Source: an uncultured Bacteroidota bacterium (lineage in GTDB: Bacteria; Bacteroidota; Bacteroidia; Flavobacteriales; BACL11). From it: a DNA stretch of 64,000 nt. The stretch is taken from contig CACIJW010000001.1 of assembly GCA_902587125.1 (NCBI GenBank), positions 77,566-141,565 of the forward strand, in the 5' to 3' direction. The notes below the pieces were generated by a model, which made no database searches, was not told the origin of the DNA, and saw only the letters and a list, made by a program, of their open reading frames with translations. The first letter of the stretch is position 1; each line of letters opens with the position of its first letter. This document shows, in pieces, positions 57,018 through 64,000 of the stretch. Made by a program: the position numbers and the translations under genes.

Positions 57018-57869
57018 ATGAGAAATTATGTTAAAGTTCTTGGAACAATTCAAGATGGGGGATTTCCTCAGATTGATTGTGATAAAGCATGTTGTCAAAA
57101 TCAGTGGTTAAATCCTAAAAAAAAATTTGTTTCTAGTATAGCCGTAGTTGACGAATCTGAAAAAAAACAATGGATAATAGATGCATCACCAGAAATTAAA
57201 TTTCAAACAAAATTTCTAAAGGAGAAAACAAATATCAAAGACATTGAAGGTGTTTTTCTAACTCATGCCCATATTGGACATTATACAGGCTTAATGTATT
57301 ATGGCAATGAAGCTGCTGGGTCTAGAGACTTAAAAGTTTATGCAATGCCTAAAATGAAAAAATTTTTAGAGAATAATGGACCTTGGAATCATTTGCTAAA
57401 ACAAAGGAATATCAAATTAATAAAACTCTCTAAAAACAATACAATAAACATTAGCGCTAATCTAAAAATAAAACCATTTCTTGTACCGCATAGAGAGGAT
57501 TACTCTGAAACTGTTGGTTTTAAAATCGCAACATCTAAAAAAGAACTAATTTATATTCCTGATATTGATAATTGGGAAAAATGGGATATTTCCATTACTG
57601 AGTTAATCAAAAACATTGATTTTGCATTAGTTGATGGAACTTTTTTTTCCGAAAGAGAAATAGAAAGAGATATTAGCTTAATTCCTCATCCTCTAGTTAA
57701 GGATAGTTTAAAATTATTTTCAAATATAAAAGCTAAAGAAAGGAATAAAATTATTTTCACACATTTTAATCATACAAATCCACTGATTGACGAGAGCTCA
57801 AAAGAGCATGAAGAAGTTTTATCAAAGGGGTTTAGGATCGCTAAAGAGGGTGATAACTTTTATTTATAA
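57018..57869 (+). CDS. MBL-fold hydrolase, PqqB-like
   Basis: VKVLGTIQDGGFPQIDCDKACCQNQW; VFLTHAHIGHYTGLMYYGNEAAGSRDLKVYAMPKM. Confidence 0.87.
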   Translation: MRNYVKVLGTIQDGGFPQIDCDKACCQNQWLNPKKKFVSSIAVVDESEKKQWIIDASPEIKFQTKFLKEKTNIKDIEGVFLTHAHIGHYTGLMYYGNEAAGSRDLKVYAMPKMKKFLENNGPWNHLLKQRNIKLIKLSKNNTINISANLKIKPFLVPHREDYSETVGFKIATSKKELIYIPDIDNWEKWDISITELIKNIDFALVDGTFFSEREIERDISLIPHPLVKDSLKLFSNIKAKERNKIIFTHFNHTNPLIDESSKEHEEVLSKGFRIAKEGDNFYL

Positions 57870-58622
57870 AAAATTAATAATTTCATCATAAAGATCATTG
57901 GGGTTTTCTGCATGAACCCAATGCCCAGCGTTACTTATTTCACAAAATTTTGAATTTGAAAAATGATTTCTTATTCTATTCAGATCTTTAGAGTCTATAT
58001 AATCTGAATTTTCACCTTTTACAAACATCATATCTAAATCACTAACACCTTTACAGAAATTTGCATGACTAATTTTTTTAAGATTATACTTCAAAACTGA
58101 TAAGTTAAATTTCCATAAAAATCTTTCATTATCTCTTTTTAAATTTTTTAGAATAAATTGGGTGATCGCTTTATTTTTTAAACTTTTTAACAAATCTAAT
58201 TCTATTTGATTTCTTGACGTGTAATTTTCTAGACGCAAGTTTGAAATTTTTTCAAGCAAAAATTGATGAAAAGAAATATCATACTCTTTAGGTGCAATAT
58301 CAATAACAATACTTTTATCGAATATGTTTTTCTTTTCTAAAACCAACTTCATTACAGCCTTCCCTCCTAACGAATGTCCAAGCAAGTGAGGTTTGAATAT
58401 GTTATTTTGATTAATATAATTTATGATATCCTCTGAAATAAAATCATAATCAAAAAAATTAGAATGAGGAGAGTTACCATGATTTCTAATGTCAACACAA
58501 TGAACTTTAAATTTCTGTGATAATCTTTTTGCGAATGTTGCCCAGTTATCTGACATTCCAAAAAGACCATGTATAATTATTATATCCTTACCACTTCCGT
58601 AAATCCTAGAAAAAAGCTTCAT
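57864..58622 (-). CDS. Alpha/beta hydrolase (YbfF-like esterase)
   Basis: KDIIIIHGLFGMSDNWATFAKRLSQKFKVHCVDIRNHGNSPHS; PHLLGHSLGGKAVMKLV. Confidence 0.9.
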   Translation of the reverse strand: MKLFSRIYGSGKDIIIIHGLFGMSDNWATFAKRLSQKFKVHCVDIRNHGNSPHSNFFDYDFISEDIINYINQNNIFKPHLLGHSLGGKAVMKLVLEKKNIFDKSIVIDIAPKEYDISFHQFLLEKISNLRLENYTSRNQIELDLLKSLKNKAITQFILKNLKRDNERFLWKFNLSVLKYNLKKISHANFCKGVSDLDMMFVKGENSDYIDSKDLNRIRNHFSNSKFCEISNAGHWVHAENPNDLYDEIINFL

Positions 58623-59329
58623 AGTAAACGTTTGTACATTGATATTGTGTTCTGTAGCCCAAAATAGATTGAATCAGAAATGAGAGCATGCCCAATTGAT
58701 ACCTCTAGTAAATTATCTATTTTACTGCTGAAATATTTCAAATTATCTAAATTTAGGTCATGACCAGCATTTAAACCGATATTTATGTTTTTTGCCAGTA
58801 GCGAACATTTATAAAAGTCTTTTATTGCATTTTGTCTGTTTATTGGAAATTTTTTCGCATATGTCTCGGTGTAGAGTTCAACTCGATCAGCTTCAAGTTT
58901 TTTTGCTAGCTCAACCATTTTTTCTTTTGGGTCAACAAAAATTGATGTCCTAATTTTTGATCTTTTGAACTCAGAAACAATTTCTTTTAAAAAATTATAA
59001 TTTGATTTAATGTCCCATCCTTTGTTTGATGTTAAAACGTCGGGGGCATCCGGAACCAAAGTTACTTGAGTAGGCTTTATATCCAAAACTAAATCGATGA
59101 ATTGTTTTGTAGGATTACCCTCAATATTAAACTCCTTTTTAATAACTTTTTTTAAATTGTATACATCTTCACTAGTAATATGTCTTTCATCAGGCCTTGG
59201 ATGAACTGTTATTCCGTCTGCTCCAAACTTTTCAGCATTAATAGCTGCTTGAACAACAGAGGGAACTTGACCGCCTCTTGCATTTCTGATTGTAGCAATT
59301 TTGTTTATGTTTACACTTAAATTTTTCAC
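58619..59329 (-). CDS. pdxJ: Pyridoxine 5'-phosphate synthase
   Basis: KNLSVNINKIATIRNARGGQVPSVVQAAINAEKFGADGITVHPRPDERHI; GLNAGHDLNL; EVSIGHALISDSIYFGL; GTG start. Confidence 0.97.
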   Translation of the reverse strand: MKNLSVNINKIATIRNARGGQVPSVVQAAINAEKFGADGITVHPRPDERHITSEDVYNLKKVIKKEFNIEGNPTKQFIDLVLDIKPTQVTLVPDAPDVLTSNKGWDIKSNYNFLKEIVSEFKRSKIRTSIFVDPKEKMVELAKKLEADRVELYTETYAKKFPINRQNAIKDFYKCSLLAKNINIGLNAGHDLNLDNLKYFSSKIDNLLEVSIGHALISDSIYFGLQNTISMYKRLL

Positions 59330-59333
59330 ATTT

Positions 59334-59341
59334 CAAAATTA
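59334..59341 (-). promoter_or_regulatory. Putative -7 box TAATTTTG, 4 nt before pdxJ GTG
   Basis: Minus strand TTTG-N16-TAATTTTG-AAAT-GTG. Confidence 0.5.
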
Positions 59342-59360
59342 ATTAATTGTTTATATTCAA

Positions 59361-60023
59361 ATGCAAGCCAAAGAAATAATTTCATCTTCAATTTTACCTT
59401 TAAAGCTAAAAGATAGCGCTGATATTGCATTAAAAATTATGCAAGATTTACACGTATATAATCTACCAGTGGTTGAAAAAAACAAATTCCTGGGGCTTAT
59501 TTCTGAAAACGATATAATGAATATGAAAAAAGATAAATTATTTGTTAAAGATTTATTAAAAACAAGCGAAGACATTTACATATTTGAAGATCAACATCTA
59601 TTTAACATAGTTGATTATTTTGATAAGCATTCATTGTCAGTACTTCCTGTCTTAAGTAGAAGTAAAAAGTATATTGGCTCAATTACAAACTCAAAGATTT
59701 TATTTACTCTAGCAAAAAGTTCAGCTGTTAGGAACAATGGAGGTATAATAGTTTTAGAGATGAATGAAAAAGATTATAGTTTATCTAAAATATCTTCAAT
59801 AACTGAGTCAAACAATATTAATATTTTAAGCTCATACATAACCTCATTTAATGAATCAAAAAACATAGAAGTTACTCTAAAATTAAACAGCCATAATTTA
59901 GATAGATTGCTTAAAGATTTTGAACGTTTTAATTACCATGTTTCTGCATCTTTTAACAAAGAAAATGACCTTTCAAACATTGAGGAGCGATATGACAGCT
60001 TAATGAGATATCTAAACACCTGA
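59361..60023 (+). CDS. CBS domain protein
   Basis: Tandem CBS: ADIALKIMQDLHVYNLPVVEKNKFLGLISENDIMNM and FDKHSLSVLPVLSRSKKYIGSITNSKI. Confidence 0.88.
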   Translation: MQAKEIISSSILPLKLKDSADIALKIMQDLHVYNLPVVEKNKFLGLISENDIMNMKKDKLFVKDLLKTSEDIYIFEDQHLFNIVDYFDKHSLSVLPVLSRSKKYIGSITNSKILFTLAKSSAVRNNGGIIVLEMNEKDYSLSKISSITESNNINILSSYITSFNESKNIEVTLKLNSHNLDRLLKDFERFNYHVSASFNKENDLSNIEERYDSLMRYLNT

Positions 60024-61465
60024 TGCCCTTCAGAAAATTAATTTTGTTCATAAATCTTATAGTTTTTTCTACATCTTGTTTGGCAGAAACTGAAAAACTT
60101 AAAATTAAAAAGATTGTCATTAATGGTAATAACATTACTAAAAATGAAACTGTTTTAGAACATATCGCAATAAAAAAGAATCAAGTATACTCACTTGAAA
60201 AATTAATTAAAAATATACAAACTTCGGAGGAGAATTTAAGTAACCTACAAATTTTCAATGATGTTGAAATTTCATTTTGGTACACTCAAGAAGATGAAAT
60301 ACAGATAGAGATTTTTTTAACTGAGAGGTGGTATTTATGGCCCTATCCTATTTTTGAAATTTCAGATAGAAATTTTAATTCATGGTACAGAGATTTTAAA
60401 GAATCTAATTATGAAGACTGGTCAAAAATCAATTATGGAATTATGCTAGATTGGCAAAATTTTCGAGGAGCTAATGAGTTAATAAAATTAAAATTTAGAA
60501 AAGGCTATAAAGAACATTACAATATGACTTATGTAAGTAGGTCATTAGGTAAAAATAAAAGCTTTTTCGTAGAGAGTGAAATAGATTTTTTTAGAAGAAA
60601 AAAAACTGATTATTTAATTTCAAATAATCAGTTACAGTACTTAAGTAATGATAATGACTTTACTAGCACAGACTTAATTGCTGAACTTAAGTTAATAAAC
60701 AAAAAAGAATTTAGAATAAGCAATTCAATTTTTCTAAAATACCACAGATGTGTTGTCGATAATGAGATATATATTCTAAACAGAATGTATTTAAATAGTT
60801 CAAACAAAAACAATATTGGTAGTTATTTTAAACTGTCATATAGTTTTAAGAACGAACAAAGAGATAATATTGAATATCCACTTGATGGATCTCTGGCTGA
60901 AATTACACTATCAAAAAATTTTGGAATTGAATCAAATATTAACAATTCTGAAATAAATTTAAAGTTAGAGCTACATAAAAATATTTACGATAAATTTTTT
61001 TTTGGCTCTAGCTTAAAAACTGAAATTAGCAGTAATAATAGCACTCCATACTTTTACTCACTACCAATCGGGTTTAACGATTATATTAGATCTTATGAGT
61101 ATTACGTTATCTCAGGAAATGAATATTTAATTTCAAAAAATATTTTTAAATATCAAATATTTGAAAAAACTAAAGCTGAAATTCCTTTCTTTAACAAAAC
61201 TCAATTTAAAAAATCTCATTATAGCATGTATGTTTCTTTATTTTGTGATGTAGGATATGTAAGGGAAAGTGAGCGTTTAGCTTTAGAGCAAAGAAATAAT
61301 TTATCTAACTCTATTTTAATTGGAAAAGGACTTTCTCTTGATTTTATTACATATTATGATAAAATTCTCAGAATTGAGTTTTCTGTTAATAAATTAGGAG
61401 AAAAAGGAATATTTTTGCATTTTTCAAATCCGTTTGGAGACACTAAAGTTAAACGAAAAAAGTAA
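60023..61465 (+). CDS. POTRA-domain outer-membrane protein (Omp85-like)
   Basis: Signal peptide; KIKKIVINGNNITKNETVLEHIAIKKNQVYSLEKLIKNIQTSEENLSNLQIFNDVEISFW single POTRA, then beta-barrel pattern. Confidence 0.78.
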   Translation: MPFRKLILFINLIVFSTSCLAETEKLKIKKIVINGNNITKNETVLEHIAIKKNQVYSLEKLIKNIQTSEENLSNLQIFNDVEISFWYTQEDEIQIEIFLTERWYLWPYPIFEISDRNFNSWYRDFKESNYEDWSKINYGIMLDWQNFRGANELIKLKFRKGYKEHYNMTYVSRSLGKNKSFFVESEIDFFRRKKTDYLISNNQLQYLSNDNDFTSTDLIAELKLINKKEFRISNSIFLKYHRCVVDNEIYILNRMYLNSSNKNNIGSYFKLSYSFKNEQRDNIEYPLDGSLAEITLSKNFGIESNINNSEINLKLELHKNIYDKFFFGSSLKTEISSNNSTPYFYSLPIGFNDYIRSYEYYVISGNEYLISKNIFKYQIFEKTKAEIPFFNKTQFKKSHYSMYVSLFCDVGYVRESERLALEQRNNLSNSILIGKGLSLDFITYYDKILRIEFSVNKLGEKGIFLHFSNPFGDTKVKRKK

Positions 61466-61467
61466 AT

Positions 61468-62346
61468 ATGAGAATAGCAATTTTTGGAATGACATTTCCT
61501 GAAACCTCAAAAAATTATTTGCAACACTTAATTAAAAAAATAGAGAATGAAAATTCACAAGTTATCATTGAGGAACAGTTCTTAAAGACATTTAAAAAAT
61601 ATATCAGTTTCAAAAAACCTCCACTTTCGTATAAAGATCATGATGGATTAAGAGGTAACGCTGATTTTTTAATCAGTATTGGAGGTGATGGTACATTATT
61701 GAAAGCCGCAACTCATGTAAAAAATAGTAACATTCCCATTATGGGAATAAATACTGGTAGACTAGGATTTATTTCAAGTATTTCAACAGATCAAATAGAT
61801 GCTGCAGTAAATGATTTGCTTAAAGAAAATTATAAAATTGATAACAGAACATTGCTTGAGCTTAACACCTCCAATGAGTTGTTTGGTAATCAAAATTTTG
61901 CATTAAATGAAGTTGCTGTAACTAAAAAGGATACCTCATCTATGATTAAAGTAGATGCATATGTTGATAATGAATTTTTGAACTCATATTGGGCAGATGG
62001 TTTAATTGTATCAACACCTACTGGCTCAACAGGATATTCATTGAGTTGCGGAGGCCCAATAATTATGCCACAATCTGGAAATATTATTATCACCCCAATT
62101 GCACAGCATAATCTTAATGTAAGACCTATCGTTATTGATGATCAATCAGTAATAAAGTTAAAAGTTATTGATCGTGACGATTTAGCATTAATTTCTTTAG
62201 ATTCTCGCTCTAGAGCTTTTGACTCATCTACAGAAATCACAATCAAAAAAGCTAGTTTTAATATAAAATTGATAAATCCATCTTTTAACTCATTTTTGTC
62301 TACAGTAAGAAATAAGCTTATGTGGGGAATTGACAAAAGGAATTAG
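61468..62346 (+). CDS. nadK: NAD kinase
   Basis: FLISIGGDGTLLKAATHVKNSNIPIMGINTGRLGFIS; DGLIVSTPTGSTGYSLSCGGPI. Confidence 0.97.
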   Translation: MRIAIFGMTFPETSKNYLQHLIKKIENENSQVIIEEQFLKTFKKYISFKKPPLSYKDHDGLRGNADFLISIGGDGTLLKAATHVKNSNIPIMGINTGRLGFISSISTDQIDAAVNDLLKENYKIDNRTLLELNTSNELFGNQNFALNEVAVTKKDTSSMIKVDAYVDNEFLNSYWADGLIVSTPTGSTGYSLSCGGPIIMPQSGNIIITPIAQHNLNVRPIVIDDQSVIKLKVIDRDDLALISLDSRSRAFDSSTEITIKKASFNIKLINPSFNSFLSTVRNKLMWGIDKRN

Positions 62347-62367
62347 CTTTTTTCTTATAGTATATTT

Positions 62368-62375
62368 TATATTTG
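62368..62375 (+). promoter_or_regulatory. Putative -7 box TATATTTG upstream of DUF6089 gene
   Basis: 16 nt before ATG 62392. Confidence 0.5.
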
Positions 62376-62391
62376 TATTAATTATTTAAAA

Positions 62392-63231
62392 ATGAAAAGA
62401 AAAATAGTAGTAATATTCTGCTTATTCGTCACGCAATTTTGTTATGGTCAATTTAAAACAAACACTGAGCTGGGAATTCAGACAGGTGTCATGTACTATC
62501 TAGGTGATTTGAACAAATGTGATGGGTGCATCTCTGGTGGACATTTTCGAGAATCTAAACCATTCATTAGTCTAAATTACAAGCAAAACATTGACAAAAG
62601 AGTTTCATATAGAGCAAATATTTTGCTAGGACAAATTTCTGGAGATGATAGACTTGAAAATAGAGACTCTATAAGTAATGCTCGTGGCCTTCACTTTAAA
62701 TCAAATATTTATGAACTTGCAGGAAAAGTAGAGTTTAACTTTTTACCTTATGAACTTGGAAATCCAAGGTATAAATGGACTCCATATCTTTTTTCCGGAC
62801 TTTCAATGTTTTATTTTAACCCTCAGGCTGAAAACGCAAATGGAGAATGGGTTGATCTACAACCTCTTTCAACTGAAGGCCAGGGAACTACCTCATTTCC
62901 TGACAGGAAGAAATATAGGCTTGCTCAATTCGCAATTCCACTTGGAGGAGGATTTAAATTTTCATTAAATAAAGTTTCTAATATTATAATAGAATATTCC
63001 TTTAGAAAGACATTTACTGATTACTTAGATGATGTCAGCACAACATATCCAGGAGAAAACGTGTTAAGACCAGAATTTGGGAATGAATCCGTATATATGT
63101 CTGATCCAACTGGCAACTTCAATGCCGGAGACCAAAGAGGTAATTCAGAAAAAAATGACTGGTACTCATACCTTGGGATAACAATATCATTTAAACTTAA
63201 TGATAATAACAAGGGTTGTGATTACGAATAA
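62392..63231 (+). CDS. DUF6089-like outer-membrane protein
   Basis: Signal peptide; TELGIQTGVMYYLGDLNKCDGCISGGHFRESKPFISLNYKQNI; located upstream of uppS. Confidence 0.86.
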   Translation: MKRKIVVIFCLFVTQFCYGQFKTNTELGIQTGVMYYLGDLNKCDGCISGGHFRESKPFISLNYKQNIDKRVSYRANILLGQISGDDRLENRDSISNARGLHFKSNIYELAGKVEFNFLPYELGNPRYKWTPYLFSGLSMFYFNPQAENANGEWVDLQPLSTEGQGTTSFPDRKKYRLAQFAIPLGGGFKFSLNKVSNIIIEYSFRKTFTDYLDDVSTTYPGENVLRPEFGNESVYMSDPTGNFNAGDQRGNSEKNDWYSYLGITISFKLNDNNKGCDYE

Positions 63232-63248
63232 TTAGAAAATCAATTAAT

Positions 63249-63965
63249 GTGGCAAAGGATCATTTTTTAGATCAAAATAATTTACCAAAACACATTGCAA
63301 TAATTATGGATGGAAATGGTAGATGGGCAAAACAAAAAAATAAATCTAGAATTTTTGGCCACAGAAATGGTGTTAAAGCTGTTAGAGAAACTGTCGAATA
63401 TGCAGCGGAAATAGGAATTAATTATTTAACACTTTATGCTTTTTCAACAGAAAATTGGCAAAGACCAAAAAAAGAAGTTTCTGGATTAATGTCTCTTTTA
63501 GTATCAACAATAAGAAGTGAAACTAAGACATTGATGGAAAATAACATTAAACTTTCTTCAATTGGTAACATGAATATGTTACCTGAAAAATGTAAAAAGG
63601 AGCTCGATGAATCCATTAAACTTACTAGTGGAAATACAAAATTAAATTTAATTTTAGCACTAAGTTACAGTAGTAGGTGGGAAATAAAAAATGCAATTAG
63701 AAAAATTATTGGTGATGGGTTGAAAGTAAATGAAATAAGTGAAGATATAATTGAACAATATTTAGCTACAAAGAACGTTCCTGACCCTGAGCTTTTAATT
63801 AGAACAAGCGGAGAAAATAGAGTTAGTAATTTTTTACTTTGGCAAATTGCATATACTGAATTTTATTTCTGTAAAAAGTTTTGGCCAGATTTTAGAAAGG
63901 AAGACTTAAAAGATGCAATTTTAGAATATCAAAAAAGAGAAAGAAGATTTGGCAAAACAGCTTAA
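63249..63965 (+). CDS. uppS: Isoprenyl transferase (undecaprenyl diphosphate synthase)
   Basis: GTG start; HIAIIMDGNGRWAKQKNKSRIFGHRNGVKAVRETVEYA; LLIRTSGENRVSNFLLWQIAYTEFYF. Confidence 0.96.
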   Translation: MAKDHFLDQNNLPKHIAIIMDGNGRWAKQKNKSRIFGHRNGVKAVRETVEYAAEIGINYLTLYAFSTENWQRPKKEVSGLMSLLVSTIRSETKTLMENNIKLSSIGNMNMLPEKCKKELDESIKLTSGNTKLNLILALSYSSRWEIKNAIRKIIGDGLKVNEISEDIIEQYLATKNVPDPELLIRTSGENRVSNFLLWQIAYTEFYFCKKFWPDFRKEDLKDAILEYQKRERRFGKTA

Positions 63966-63974
63966 ACACATAAC

Positions 63975-64000
63975 ATGCAAAGAATTATTTTTGAATATTG
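63975..64000 (+). CDS. Start of a CDS truncated by the window edge (outer-membrane assembly factor BamA expected from synteny, not provable here)
   Basis: ATG at 63975: MQRIIFEY..., 9 nt after the uppS stop. Confidence 0.3.

Noticed and set aside
57018-57869. PqqB-like gene as evidence of PQQ biosynthesis
   Set aside because: No pqqA/C/D/E in the window; PqqB-like MBL proteins occur in non-PQQ contexts.
1-64000. tRNA, rRNA, CRISPR arrays, IS elements or prophage
   Set aside because: Intergenic gaps are nearly all under 110 nt and none shows a tRNA cloverleaf, regular repeat-spacer pattern, transposase or phage gene.

Overview
This is a low-GC chromosomal window from a bacterium that looks like a marine Bacteroidota/Flavobacteriia lineage. 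The basis is: SprA (T9SS translocon), T9SS sorting tails, an Alternative Complex III (act) operon, DUF6089 and Omp28 families, and TAnnTTTG promoter -7 boxes. The window is almost fully coding. I saw no rRNA, tRNA, IS element or CRISPR array. Main blocks: (i) a secreted protein cut by the left edge, gcvP, tsaB and an HlyD/TolC pair; (ii) a split cytochrome oxidase locus (coxIII x2, coxIV, SCO); (iii) a gap-free ~13.7 kb minus-strand operon (10769-24440) with gmhB, gmhA, two glycosyltransferases, a hexapeptide acyltransferase, FOUR PAPS-type sulfotransferases, a GH-A-like secreted protein, an SDR epimerase, Wzy-like and Wzx-like proteins, a CysQ-like PAP phosphatase and a DeoC-like aldolase, which I interpret as a sulfated surface-polysaccharide pathway; (iv) tonB, gcvH, sprA, ruvA; (v) a plus-strand cassette of secreted thioredoxin-fold proteins and outer-membrane barrels (Omp28/TlpA/DUF6029/DUF6588-like); (vi) ruvB, cox1, cox2, actFEDCBA; (vii) nifU-like, mrp, trmB; (viii) a GT/LuxE-like/GNAT/PqqB-like cassette; (ix) pdxJ, CBS, POTRA barrel, nadK, DUF6089, uppS. 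The observations I rate highest are the sulfotransferase-rich operon and a recurrent arrangement of TAnnTTTG boxes 4-26 nt from start codons, which implies leaderless or near-leaderless mRNAs. All family calls come from motif and sequence recognition; no database search was run.
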